A model generated the notes under the pieces. That model made no database searches. It saw nothing but the letters and a program-made list of their open reading frames with translations, and had not been told where the DNA came from. A stretch of 40,509 nt of DNA from CAZSMC01 sp964607755 (GTDB taxonomy: Bacteria; Zhuqueibacterota; Zhuqueibacteria; Residuimicrobiales; Krinioviventaceae): positions 1-40,509 of the forward strand of contig CAZSMC010000039.1 of NCBI GenBank assembly GCA_964607755.1, given 5' to 3'. Positions within the stretch are counted from its first letter, which is position 1. Each line of letters opens with the position of its first letter. The position numbers were made by a program, and so were the translations under genes. Positions 1 through 8,552 of this stretch are shown one piece after another.

Positions 1-852
1 CAGGGGCTTTAGCCCCCAGGCTCAATCCCACATTTGGGGGGCTAAAGCCCTTGATAGGAAAATGCTCTTTTATCCCCCGCGCTAAAGCGCGGGGCTATGA
101 AAACGAACATTGCTAAACAATTAAAGACTTGAAGCCCGTGCATCAAAACACACACCTCTAAAATACGCGGCAGAAATTCAGGTCAACTCCTCGTGGTATA
201 CCTTCCCGGTGTGCTACGAATTTAGGATAGCTTCAATTCATAATGACTTTTCATTTTTCCTCTCTCCAAGATCATCGCGGGATGATGCGGAGCATCCCCG
301 GCGCAAATCCGCCGCTTTACCCATACTTTACGCATTCCCAGCCGGAGGCTGGGAACGAGATGGTAGGAGGCGGAGAACGAGATGGTAAGAGACTGGGAAC
401 GAGATGGCAATAAGATGGTAAGAGGCGGAGAACGAGATGATGCTCGCAAGGATGCAACCTTTCATTGCCACGAGCTTTAGCTCGTGGACTCAGATCACTC
501 CTAAACTTATTGGGGCTTTAGCCCTGTGCAAAGTGATATCGCCGATGTCCATTCTTCAGCCTGTTCATGTTCGGGAAGCGTTTCTGCCATGGCACATAAA
601 CTGAGAAACGGTAAATTTCCCCTCCACCCTTCTTTATACCGCTTCGGCCGGGATTCCGAATCATAAAAAAAAACCGCCTACCGGTTAGCCGAAATTTTTA
701 AAGTGCTAAAGTATTTTTTGACTTGATATTTTTCGTAAAGATATCGCTTAAATACATACAGTTAGATCAAGAAATAATCGGCTTCTTGTTTCATAAAGAT
801 CAAAAAGAAAAATTCAAATAAAACGAGACAAAAATTGAACAATTTTATTTGC
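1..852. repeat. Non-coding region with GCTAAAGC/GCTTTAGC palindromes and a 22-bp tandem array
   Basis: No convincing gene is present. The region holds short perfect hairpins that share a core of GCT, two A or two T, then AGC: 3-16, 39-50, 75-94, 468-487 and 513-523. The arms outside the core differ between copies but stay self-complementary. A different hairpin lies at 335-355, with a 9-bp stem (TTCCCAGCC) and a GGA loop. It is followed from 353 to about 440 by a degenerate tandem array of a 22-bp unit beginning GAACGAGATG, with units at 353, 375, 397 and 430. The first hairpin family recurs at 7075-7133, 11350-11553 and 38342-38548, so these are dispersed palindromic repeats rather than terminators of local genes. 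Confidence 0.7.
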
Positions 853-878
853 ATAATTTACCAAATATGGTAAATTAT
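853..878 (+). promoter_or_regulatory. Perfect 11-bp inverted repeat, putative AbiEi operator
   Basis: The arms 853-863 (ATAATTTACCA) and 868-878 (TGGTAAATTAT) are exact reverse complements separated by AATA. The right arm overlaps the first ATG (877-879) of the antitoxin gene. AbiEi-type antitoxins are known to repress their own operon by binding inverted repeats near the promoter with their N-terminal winged-helix domain, so autoregulation here is a reasonable inference. A second in-frame ATG at 883 lies just outside the palindrome and may be the true start. Confidence 0.6.
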
Positions 879-1509
879 GAATATGAAATTTGATGAATTA
901 CAACAACTATTAATGCAACGACCATTTTTTGAAACAAATGAAATAACAACTTTATTTGAAGAACCTGAACCTCAGATTTTGGCTCGTTTATCCCGTTGGG
1001 TCCGGGATGGTAAATTAATTCAATTGCGGCGCGGAAAGTATCTGTTACCGCAACGTTATCAAAAAGTATCACCGTCTATTTTTTATATTTCCAATTATCT
1101 CTACAGGCCATCCTTTATTAGTCTTTTTTCTGCACTTCAGCATTATCAGTGCATCCCGGAACAGGTCAAAGCCGTTCAGGCTGTATCCACTCGACAAACT
1201 AAAAGCTGGGATACCGCGATAGGGCGGTTCACTTATTTCAGTACCCAACCTCGTCGATTTTACGGCTATGAACACGTTTCCCTTGGATACGGAGAACAGC
1301 AGACTGCATATATCGCAACTTTGGAAAGAGCGCTGATCGATATTTGTTATTTTTATCCCGGAGAATGGACAAAAGAGCGTTGGTCTGAATTACGGCTTGA
1401 CCTTCCGGACTCATTTCAGTCTGAGCGATTATTAAAATATGCCGACCGAATGCAAAGTAATAAAGTACATCGTGCTATCCGCAAATTTTTGCAACTCTTG
1501 AGAGAATAA
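877..1509 (+). CDS. AbiEi-like antitoxin / transcriptional regulator
   Basis: This 210-residue protein has the layout of type IV AbiEi antitoxins. An N-terminal winged-helix segment (about residues 3-60) ends in the typical GKLIQLRRGKYLLP wing. A larger C-terminal domain follows, with YRPSFISLFSALQHY near residue 78 and TLERALIDICYFP-like residues (LERALIDICYFYP) near 150. The family represses its own operon and counteracts the partner nucleotidyltransferase without stable complex formation. The gene lies 7 bases upstream of the toxin gene in the same direction, and the palindrome at its start supports autorepression. I see no strong Shine-Dalgarno; the start could be 877 or 883. Family assignment is by motif reading, so the name is given only at family level. 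Confidence 0.8.
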   Translation: MNMKFDELQQLLMQRPFFETNEITTLFEEPEPQILARLSRWVRDGKLIQLRRGKYLLPQRYQKVSPSIFYISNYLYRPSFISLFSALQHYQCIPEQVKAVQAVSTRQTKSWDTAIGRFTYFSTQPRRFYGYEHVSLGYGEQQTAYIATLERALIDICYFYPGEWTKERWSELRLDLPDSFQSERLLKYADRMQSNKVHRAIRKFLQLLRE

Positions 1510-1516
1510 AGAAATC

Positions 1517-2305
1517 ATGAAAGATCAGGCTAAACAAATTATATCAAATGCGACAACACCTGACCATGCTCGTTTATTATTGCGTGAATTTCTACAACAT
1601 GTTATTTTACGACAATTATTTGAGCAAAAGAAACTTCAAGACTGGGTGTTTCACGGAGGTACAGCATTGCGTGTCCTTTACGGACTCAACCGGTTTTCAG
1701 AATATCTTGATTTTCATTTGAAAAATACGAATGAAAATATTCCATTTACTGACACCATCGGAGCTCTATGCCATAGCTTAGACCGTCAAGGATACTCAGT
1801 TTCTACTCCAAGGATTCGCGAATCGATCGTTTGTAACGCAACAATTAGATTTGAATCACTTTTATTCGAATCGGGATTATCACATCATCGAGATGAAAAA
1901 CTTGCAGTAAAAATTGAATGTGATACCAATCCTCCAGATGGTTACAAATTAGATCGTTCCTTGATTAATAAATATCATCCTTTCAGCCTTGTACATCATG
2001 ATCCGGCTACTTTCATGGCTGGAAAAATACATGCCTTGTTACAGCGTCCTTTTACAAAAGGTCGCGATTATTATGACATCATGTTTCTTTTGTCCCGATG
2101 GCCGGAACTCCAGCCGAATATTAAATATCTAGCAAATGCTTTACAGCAAACCGGTTATAAGGGCAAGGAGATAGCGAATCGGAATTGGCGAAGCATATTG
2201 CGTCAACTTGTTAAAGAGGCAAAGTGGAATGTCATTATTTCTGATGTTGAACCTTTTTTAGAAAATTCCATTGACATTCAGATGCTAACTCCAGAAAACT
2301 TGTAA
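1517..2305 (+). CDS. AbiEii-like nucleotidyltransferase toxin with altered catalytic motif
   Basis: This 262-residue protein matches the AbiEii/DUF1814 nucleotidyltransferase toxins, which transfer nucleotides onto tRNA or similar targets. Visible landmarks are HGGTALRVLYG (about residues 47-57), the following RFSEYLDF, KIECD in the middle, and K-IHALLQRPFTKGRDYYDI (about 171-190), which carries the conserved Lys and Asp. In this family the second motif is normally SEDLDF, where both Asp bind metal. Here the first Asp is Tyr (TAT at about 1708-1710), a one-base change from GAT. If the residue is needed as in related enzymes the toxin should be inactive, although the rest of the fold is intact. 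The gene is translationally close to the antitoxin (7-base gap) and probably shares its promoter. Confidence 0.8.
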   Translation: MKDQAKQIISNATTPDHARLLLREFLQHVILRQLFEQKKLQDWVFHGGTALRVLYGLNRFSEYLDFHLKNTNENIPFTDTIGALCHSLDRQGYSVSTPRIRESIVCNATIRFESLLFESGLSHHRDEKLAVKIECDTNPPDGYKLDRSLINKYHPFSLVHHDPATFMAGKIHALLQRPFTKGRDYYDIMFLLSRWPELQPNIKYLANALQQTGYKGKEIANRNWRSILRQLVKEAKWNVIISDVEPFLENSIDIQMLTPENL

Positions 2306-2519
2306 AACTCATTTAAAAGGGAATATGCACCTTTTAAAATGTGTCGCGAATAATTGACGAAAACGACTTGCTGAGTGCCGAGGGAGAAAAACATTTGCAA
2401 TTCAATATACTTTAATTTCGCTCACAACAGAGATTTAAAGAATCATCTTGATATTTGAATCCTGCCAAAAATTACCTACATTTCTTTTTTCAATTAGATG
2501 TTAAAAAACGGAGTCTTTC

Positions 2520-4757
2520 ATGTCACAGTACAAATGTAGGAATATTTTCAAGCACAGCACGTTTTTCATTCTATTCTGTTGTTTATGGTTCTCACAGACA
2601 AATGCAAGCCAGTCGAATTCAAATACCAGGCTGGCACCGGTTGAACCGTTAACCGTTGACCTGATTTCGAACGACACAGAAAAACGGGTCAAGGCACCAC
2701 ACGACAGCATTGACATTGCATGGAAATCCAGCCTTGAATTTGACGATTCAGAATGGGAAACAGTCGCCGAGGCGCCAGGTGGTGTGGGATTCGATCGCGA
2801 AGGTGATTATGCAAAATATATCAGCCTGGACACCAAACCGTTGATGGGTGGACGAACGTCGTGCTATATTCGCATTCCTTTTGAAATAGCAGCACCTGTT
2901 CTTAATGAGCTGGATTTTCTCGCGCTGAAAATCCGCTACGACGACGGTTTCATTGCTTATCTGAATGGTGAACGCGTTGCCGCGTCTAACGCCCCGCCGG
3001 TAGCAAAATGGTATTCCGGCGCAACACAACCGCACGAAGCGCATTCAATTCTAACTTTTGACATCAGCGAGCATCTCACTGAGCTTAAACCAGGGCAAAA
3101 TTTATTAGCCATTCACGGCCTGAATGTCAGCCGCAGCAGCCCGGATTTTCTCATCCAGGCGACTCTGCAAGGGCGGAAAAATTATCAGCGCAACTTTGCC
3201 TCTACCCTGCCCATTTTTGTGATTCGCACGCAGACGAACAAATCGATAACCAGTTCTCCGGCCACTGCGAATCTGGGCGTCATTCAAACTGAAAACAAAC
3301 TCAACACGCTTGCCGATCCGAATAATTTTTCCGGTTCCATCACGATTCAAGAGGACAACACTTTTGATTACCCGAAATCTGATTTTCATTTTCAAATCAC
3401 AAATAAACTAGGGCAACCTCAAGATGCCGGGCTTTTAAATCTGCCGCATGGAGACGCCTGGAGGTTGCATGCGCCTTACAGCGACAAATCGCTCATGCGA
3501 ACGGCCCTTGCTTGCGAACTGGCCAGACGAATGGGGGCACCAGCGAGCCGTACACGTTTTTGCCATCTTTTTGTGAACGATGATTACTTTGGCATTTACC
3601 TGCTCATGGAACAGCGCAATCGCCACGAAAATCGAATTGATATGTCGCCGTTGCCGCCGAATGCTTCCAGCGGAGATGCTCTCACCGGCGGGTACATTCT
3701 ATCAGTAGGCCAGCGCGGACTGCCCGGTTTCACATCGTCGCATCTGCCCTTTAAAAACGCTCCGTTTCTCATCGGCTATCACTATATGTATCCTGATGCC
3801 GAAACCATTTCACCGGCTCAACAGCAATACATTGAAAAGTTCATCAATCGATTCGAAACGTCCTTGCTGAACAATGAGGCGCTATCAGAATATGAACAGT
3901 ATCTCGATGTATCCGCATGCATAAATTATTTTCTCATCAACGAGATGGCCAAAAACATTCACGCCTATCGCTCAAGCACCTTGCTGTACAAAGATCGAAA
4001 CTCGATTGACAGCACATTGCAAATAGAGCCGGTCTGGGATTTTCGGCATGCGTTGAACAACATCGATTCTCATAACGGCTGGACGGTGGATGGCTGGCAA
4101 CTCGATTATTTACTTAACAATCCCACCGCCAAAAGCGATACGCTCCTGGTCCCATTTTGGTGGCGTCGATTGTACCAAAATGGTGAGCTGCGGCAGCACA
4201 TCTACGAGCACTGGACAGATTTAAGAACAAACGCCCTTGCCGAAGATGCGGTTTACAAACTGGCAGATTCGCTGTATTATCACCTCGAAAGCGATCTGGT
4301 TTTGAATTTCGAGCGCTGGAATGTGTTGGACAAGACCATCTGGCCGAATCATCACACCGGCGAGTCGTATGACGACGAATACTTTAATATGTTATTGTGG
4401 CTTATCGATCGGATGGACTGGATGGATGCTGCTATGTCATCCTGGCAATTCGCAGCCGTTCATGAATCGAAAAAACCGGAGAACTTTACATTAAAAGACA
4501 ATGTGCCCAATCCATTCAATCCCAGCACGCTGATTCGGTGCACGCTTGCAGAACCGGCTCATGTTTCGTGCACGATTTACAACCAGCTCGGTCAGGCCGT
4601 CAAGCACATGAATTTTGGATTGCAGTATGCGGGGGAACATTCATTTGTCTGGCACGGCGTGGATATTCATGGACGTAATGCGCCAAGCGGAATGTATTTT
4701 TACAGCGTCCGGGTCGGGAAAGCGTCCCAAGTGCGAACCATGCTTTTGCTGCGATAA
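2520..4757 (+). CDS. Secreted CotH-family protein with T9SS sorting domain
   Basis: The 745-residue product starts with a signal peptide (hydrophobic FFILFCCLWF, then SQTNAS). Residues about 45-215 look like a jelly-roll domain (YDDGFIAYLNGERVA). Residues about 225-600 resemble the CotH kinase-like fold, with LNLPHGDAWRLHAPYSDKSL, then FVNDDYFGIYLLMEQ, and VWDFRHALNN in place of the usual WDFD motif, so kinase activity is uncertain. The last 92 residues (654-745) are a type A sorting domain (VPNPFNPST ... SGMYFYSVRV ... TMLLLR) that directs export through the type IX system and surface attachment or release. A GGAG Shine-Dalgarno lies about 6 bases before the ATG. CotH-like secreted proteins often sit near cell-surface or cellulosome-like functions; the substrate here is unknown. 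Confidence 0.85.
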   Translation: MSQYKCRNIFKHSTFFILFCCLWFSQTNASQSNSNTRLAPVEPLTVDLISNDTEKRVKAPHDSIDIAWKSSLEFDDSEWETVAEAPGGVGFDREGDYAKYISLDTKPLMGGRTSCYIRIPFEIAAPVLNELDFLALKIRYDDGFIAYLNGERVAASNAPPVAKWYSGATQPHEAHSILTFDISEHLTELKPGQNLLAIHGLNVSRSSPDFLIQATLQGRKNYQRNFASTLPIFVIRTQTNKSITSSPATANLGVIQTENKLNTLADPNNFSGSITIQEDNTFDYPKSDFHFQITNKLGQPQDAGLLNLPHGDAWRLHAPYSDKSLMRTALACELARRMGAPASRTRFCHLFVNDDYFGIYLLMEQRNRHENRIDMSPLPPNASSGDALTGGYILSVGQRGLPGFTSSHLPFKNAPFLIGYHYMYPDAETISPAQQQYIEKFINRFETSLLNNEALSEYEQYLDVSACINYFLINEMAKNIHAYRSSTLLYKDRNSIDSTLQIEPVWDFRHALNNIDSHNGWTVDGWQLDYLLNNPTAKSDTLLVPFWWRRLYQNGELRQHIYEHWTDLRTNALAEDAVYKLADSLYYHLESDLVLNFERWNVLDKTIWPNHHTGESYDDEYFNMLLWLIDRMDWMDAAMSSWQFAAVHESKKPENFTLKDNVPNPFNPSTLIRCTLAEPAHVSCTIYNQLGQAVKHMNFGLQYAGEHSFVWHGVDIHGRNAPSGMYFYSVRVGKASQVRTMLLLR

Positions 4758-4854
4758 TGCAGGATTTTTTTGAAACTTTTTCCGGCTCTGTCATCTAATT
4801 GACAAAGAACTAAAAAGCTGAAAATCCATGAAAATATAAAAAACGAGGAGATTT

Positions 4855-5229
4855 ATGGCGACTCGCAAACTAACCATGAACGAGCTGGAAAACACGTTAC
4901 AAAATAACGATATTGTATTAATTGATTTTTGGGCAGAATGGTGCGGACCATGCAAAATGTTCGGCCCGATTTTCGAAGACATGTCTGAAAAATATCCGGA
5001 TATTGCTTTTATGAAAGTGAATACCGAAGAAGAGCCGCAGTTGGCAGGTGCTTTTGGCATTCAGTCCATTCCGACCCTGGCTGTATTCCGCGAAAATGTT
5101 ATGGTTTTCAAACAACCCGGTGCGCTGCCGGAAAATGCCCTGGAAGATTTGATCAGCCAGGTTAAAAACCTGGATATGGAACAAGTTCACGCCGAAGTGG
5201 AGAAGCAAAAGCAGGAAGCAAATGCGTAA
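4855..5229 (+). CDS. trxA: Thioredoxin
   Basis: This 124-residue protein has the canonical thioredoxin fold signature. DFWAEWCGPCKMFGP (about residues 23-37) contains the redox-active WCGPC. It is followed by the FMKVNTEEEPQLAGAFGIQSIPTLAVF segment with the cis-proline after Ile. There is no signal peptide, so it acts in the cytoplasm as a disulfide reductase. The C-terminal tail of about 15 residues is charged and slightly longer than in the shortest thioredoxins. A strong Shine-Dalgarno (GAGGAG) lies 6 bases before the ATG, and a clear intrinsic terminator follows the stop codon, so this is probably a single-gene transcript. The gene symbol is by family; organisms of this kind often hold several thioredoxins. 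Confidence 0.92.
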   Translation: MATRKLTMNELENTLQNNDIVLIDFWAEWCGPCKMFGPIFEDMSEKYPDIAFMKVNTEEEPQLAGAFGIQSIPTLAVFRENVMVFKQPGALPENALEDLISQVKNLDMEQVHAEVEKQKQEANA

Positions 5230-5238
5230 TTCCCATCG

Positions 5239-5266
5239 CCCCCGATGTTGACATCGGGGGTTTTTT
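5239..5266 (+). terminator. Intrinsic terminator of the thioredoxin gene
   Basis: A perfect 9-bp GC-rich stem (CCCCCGATG at 5239-5247 with CATCGGGGG at 5252-5260) and a TTGA loop are followed by at least six T, after which the assembly gap begins. The position, 9 bases after the stop codon, fits a Rho-independent terminator. Confidence 0.9.
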
Positions 5267-5366
5267 NNNNNNNNNNNNNNNNNNNNNNNNNNNNNNNNNN
5301 NNNNNNNNNNNNNNNNNNNNNNNNNNNNNNNNNNNNNNNNNNNNNNNNNNNNNNNNNNNNNNNNNN
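5267..5366. other. Assembly gap of 100 N
   Basis: Exactly 100 undetermined bases. T-rich sequence abuts both edges, but there is no 55-base duplicated flank as at the other two gaps, so the true distance and content are unknown. Confidence 0.98.
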
Positions 5367-5805
5367 TTTTTCTCTGGTCGCATGCGTCTCCGGCCAGAGG
5401 GCAAGATTTTCAGGCGGGGTTAAAAGGTCAAGTGAAAAAACAGAATTCATTCTCAAACGCGATTTTGATAAAAAAACTTTGACCATGTGTAATAAATGAC
5501 TATCTTGTACCATAGATGATTAAATTGTATTTAATAAACTTTGAAAAAAACAAGATAAATATATCGCCGCTACGTGGCTTTTATAATATGAAATTAACAT
5601 GTGCTATAGATATTTCACCGCTACGCGGTTTTTTATATCAATTTGCTCTATTATTGCAATAATCAACCCTGTTATGGGTGATATGTTCATACCATTATAG
5701 ATAGCTGATAAAAATTCTTAAAACCCCGTCAGGGGTGACATATTCGTTTTCTAGCGTTACTATTTTAAGTGTTCGGTAGCGAAACATAAATCAAAGGAGG
5801 ACGGT
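5367..5805. repeat. Intergenic region with four short palindromic repeat units
   Basis: No gene is visible. Between about 5555 and 5760 four units share the pattern of a small palindrome next to a TGA(T/C)ATAT-like tail: cores near 5566 (CCGCTACGTGG), 5618 (ACCGCTACGCGGT), 5668 (CCCTGTTATGGG) and 5727 (CCCCGTCAGGGG). The first two are in the opposite orientation to the last two. This looks like a family of short dispersed intergenic repeats. The 3' end of the region carries AGGAGG-like sequence at 5796-5801, the ribosome binding site of the next gene. Confidence 0.55.
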
Positions 5806-6843
5806 ATGAGAACTGTTACTATTTGTTTATCTCTTGTCATCTTTTTGTTAGGCAGCACCTATGCAATGGATCCCCCCATTGTTCACTGGCCGCTGGATGA
5901 AAGCGACGGAGAAACAGCAGAGGACATTGCTGGTGAATGGGACGGCACCTGGGTAGGAAACATTGGATGGTTTCCGGAGGCAGGTCATTTCGGCGGTGCA
6001 ATCGAGTGTAATGACGATTCAAGTTTTATCGAGGTTGCGGATCCGGACAGCATTTTTTTTGATGTTTTGGGCACCGAATTCACTGTATCAGTCTGGGTTC
6101 AGCCTTACGAATACACTCAAGACTGGCAAGGAATCGTGTTCAAAAATGACAAATTTTTCCTTGAACGCAATAGCAGTGGCAGCGGCGGCACAGTCGATGG
6201 AATCCATTTCAAATGCAAAGATGAAACAGGTGCTCAGCCCTTCAATCTCTATGGAAATATTATCCTCGATCCGGGATACTGGCACCATGTCGTTGGTATC
6301 TATGATTTCGACATGGCCTATTTGTATATTAATGGTGAGTTGGATGTAGAAGGTGAGGCCACCGGTGATTTTATTGGTGCAATACCTGATCCTTTACTCA
6401 TCGGTGCCAAGATGGAAAACACCTATCGCAACTCCTGGAACGGCTTGATCGACGACGTGAAATTTTTTAATTATCCCTTGACGATGGAACAAGTGGATAG
6501 CTTGTTTCAGTTGGAAGCGGCGGTACACAGCAAAAAAGGCAATGGCCTGGTTAAAACCATGAAATTGCATCCTAATTATCCGAATCCCTTCAACCCCTCT
6601 ACCTCCATCAGCTACGATCTGGCCGCCCCTGGTCAAGTGGAGCTGGCGGTTTATTCTACTCAGGGACAGTTGGTCAAGACATTGGTCTCAGAGGAACAAT
6701 CGGCAGGGGCGTACAAAGTCACATATACGGCGACGGATGATCGTGGCAATCCACTTTCCTCAGGTGTTTACTTTTACTCTTTGCGGGTTAAAACGCAACG
6801 GAGTGAATTCACTGATGTCGGTCGAATGGTTTTGCTGAAATAA
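5806..6843 (+). CDS. Secreted LamG-domain protein with T9SS sorting domain
   Basis: The 345-residue product has a signal peptide (LSLVIFLLGSTYA, cleavage near residue 20). A LamG / concanavalin A-like domain covers about residues 25-232: HWPLDESDGETAEDIAG opens it, FTVSVWVQPY is the middle strand, and YWHHVVGIYDFDMAYLYINGEL and NGLIDDVKFFNYPLT close it. A type A sorting domain (252-345, YPNPFNPST ... SGVYFYSLRV ... MVLLK) follows. LamG domains bind glycans or proteins; no catalytic residues are seen, so a surface binding role is the most that can be inferred. A very good Shine-Dalgarno (AAAGGAGG) precedes the ATG. A hairpin terminator follows the stop. The ligand is unknown. Confidence 0.87.
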   Translation: MRTVTICLSLVIFLLGSTYAMDPPIVHWPLDESDGETAEDIAGEWDGTWVGNIGWFPEAGHFGGAIECNDDSSFIEVADPDSIFFDVLGTEFTVSVWVQPYEYTQDWQGIVFKNDKFFLERNSSGSGGTVDGIHFKCKDETGAQPFNLYGNIILDPGYWHHVVGIYDFDMAYLYINGELDVEGEATGDFIGAIPDPLLIGAKMENTYRNSWNGLIDDVKFFNYPLTMEQVDSLFQLEAAVHSKKGNGLVKTMKLHPNYPNPFNPSTSISYDLAAPGQVELAVYSTQGQLVKTLVSEEQSAGAYKVTYTATDDRGNPLSSGVYFYSLRVKTQRSEFTDVGRMVLLK

Positions 6844-6856
6844 GGACATATGACCG

Positions 6857-6887
6857 TTTGTAGTACACCGTTCAGGTGTGCTACAAA
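6857..6887 (+). terminator. 13-bp hairpin after the LamG gene
   Basis: Arms 6857-6869 and 6875-6887 (TTTGTAGTACACC and GGTGTGCTACAAA) pair along all 13 positions with one G-T wobble around a GTTCA loop. A T-rich stretch (TGGTTTTATTT) follows. It lies 14 bases after the stop codon and may end transcription. A related sequence near 205-221 (GGTGTGCTACGAA) suggests it could also be a dispersed repeat. Confidence 0.55.
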
Positions 6888-7335
6888 TGGTTTTATTTCA
6901 CTCACTCGTAGCACACTTCCGCCTTGAGACGCATGACGCTCCAGCGTCCCGTGTTGAAAATGGGCCATGCGCTGAAAGTGAGCTTCTTCATCTCATCTCA
7001 CTGGTTGTTTCTTTTATTCCTCGCACCAGCGGATAACCCCATTAAAAGACATCTTTGAGTATGGATTTTAGATTAGGGGCTAAAGCCCCTACGAGCAGTA
7101 GTCCGGTCTGGATCCACGCGCTAAAGCGCGTGGCAATGAAAGGCTTTAATGAATATCTGTTGCAAAGAACGGATATAGCCCTCGTTCCTCCATTCTTGTG
7201 GGGGGAACGCACGCCACTTTCCACAAAATCCGTGGTGAAATTCACCCTACCCTCACATTCCCATCTTTGTATTTTCCGAATAAATGCTTATCTTAAAAAT
7301 ATTTGACAATATGATAAAAAAGGTCAGGAGATGTT
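6888..7335. repeat. Intergenic region with two GCTAAAGC-type palindromes
   Basis: No convincing gene. Two perfect palindromes of the same family as in 1-530 lie at 7075-7090 (AGGGGCT-AA-AGCCCCT) and 7114-7133 (CCACGCGC-TAAA-GCGCGTGG). The end of the region has AGGTCAGGAG at 7321-7330, the ribosome binding site of the next gene. Confidence 0.55.
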
Positions 7336-8532
7336 ATGAAGTTATACAGCCATGTTTTAGTCATATTCACCATGATTAGTGTTCTAACCAGTGTTAATGC
7401 GCAATCACCGGTGCCGGATGACGCCGGGCTCGAAAAAGTCGCTGAAGGTTTTCAATTCGTCGAAGGACCTGTCTGGCATCCGGACGGAATCTTGCTTTTC
7501 AGTGACATTCCGGCAAATACGGTTTACCGGTGGGACCCGGTCATGGATAAAACCGGCGAGTTTTTGCAACCGTCCGGCAATTCGAATGGCCTGGCCCTGG
7601 ATCACAAGGGCAGACTGGTACTCTGCCAACACGGCAAACGACGCGTGTCGCGGCTGGATCCGAACGGCACAGAAACAGCGTTGGCAACACATTACAACGG
7701 CAAGCGACTGAACAGCCCAAACGATCTGGCGATCAAATCCGATCGTTCGATCTATTTCACCGACCCACCCTATGGCATCAACGACAATCAGGAAGAACTG
7801 GGATTTTACGGCATTTATCGCATTACAACGAACCTCGACGTCGTCCTTTTGGATAAATCGTTAAACCGGCCAAACGGCATCTGCTTTTCTCCGAATGAAA
7901 AACGATTGTACGTCAATGACTCGCAGGCCAGGAAAATTTATATATGGGACGTCAAAGACGATCATACCATTGCCAACAAGCGATTGTTTTATGCCATGAC
8001 CGGCGACGGTCCTGCCGATGGCATGAAAACTGATACCAACGGCAACCTTTACTCCACGGGTCCGGGTGGCGTGTGGATTTTTTCGCCGGACGGTGAGGTG
8101 CTCGATAAGATTCAGGTTCCGGGTCAGACAACCAATCTGAACTGGGGCGGCCCGGATTACCAGACGCTGTACATCACATCCGGTAGTGCGGTGTACCGGA
8201 TTTCTTTGAATGCGACCGGCGCTTTGATCGATGATGCGCAATCACTTTTGCCATTTCAGTTTGAGCTGTATCCGAACGTGCCGAATCCGTTCAATCCGGA
8301 TACGGTGATCCGTTTTTCCACACCGCGCGTTGCCGATGTGTCGCTGCACATTTTTGATGCCACCGGTCGATGGGTAAACACGCTGGTTGATAATCGCGTG
8401 TCTGCCGGGATGCATACCGCCGTATGGGACGGAACCCATGCCAACGGCCAGCCGGTTTCCAGCGGCGTTTATTACTGCCGGATGACCGCCGGGCATATTC
8501 ACAAAGTTCGTAAAATGTTGTTACTCAGATAA
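7336..8532 (+). CDS. Secreted SMP-30/gluconolactonase-like protein with T9SS sorting domain
   Basis: The 398-residue protein has a signal peptide (cleavage after VNA, near residue 22). A six-bladed SMP-30/gluconolactonase/LRE-like propeller spans about residues 30-300: FQFVEGPVWHPDGILLFSD, NSPNDLAIKSDRSIYFTDPPYGI, NRPNGICFSPNEKRLYVNDS and PADGMKTDTNGNLYSTGPGG are the metal-site and blade motifs of this family. Residues 307-398 are a type A sorting domain (NVPNPFNPDT ... SGVYYCRMTAG ... MLLLR). Family members hydrolyse lactones such as gluconolactone; the Glu, Asn and Asp metal ligands appear to be in place, but the substrate cannot be told. It begins a likely operon: the next gene starts 20 bases after the stop. 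Confidence 0.88.
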   Translation: MKLYSHVLVIFTMISVLTSVNAQSPVPDDAGLEKVAEGFQFVEGPVWHPDGILLFSDIPANTVYRWDPVMDKTGEFLQPSGNSNGLALDHKGRLVLCQHGKRRVSRLDPNGTETALATHYNGKRLNSPNDLAIKSDRSIYFTDPPYGINDNQEELGFYGIYRITTNLDVVLLDKSLNRPNGICFSPNEKRLYVNDSQARKIYIWDVKDDHTIANKRLFYAMTGDGPADGMKTDTNGNLYSTGPGGVWIFSPDGEVLDKIQVPGQTTNLNWGGPDYQTLYITSGSAVYRISLNATGALIDDAQSLLPFQFELYPNVPNPFNPDTVIRFSTPRVADVSLHIFDATGRWVNTLVDNRVSAGMHTAVWDGTHANGQPVSSGVYYCRMTAGHIHKVRKMLLLR

Positions 8533-8552
8533 AACAGAATTCAGGAGGTTGA

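Noticed and set aside
353..440. Tandem repeats considered as a CRISPR array
   Set aside because: The units are only 22 bp, directly abutting, without spacers of constant length, and no cas gene is near.
222..449. 75-codon minus-strand frame
   Set aside because: It lies over palindromes and the tandem array and reads as low-complexity sequence without family features.
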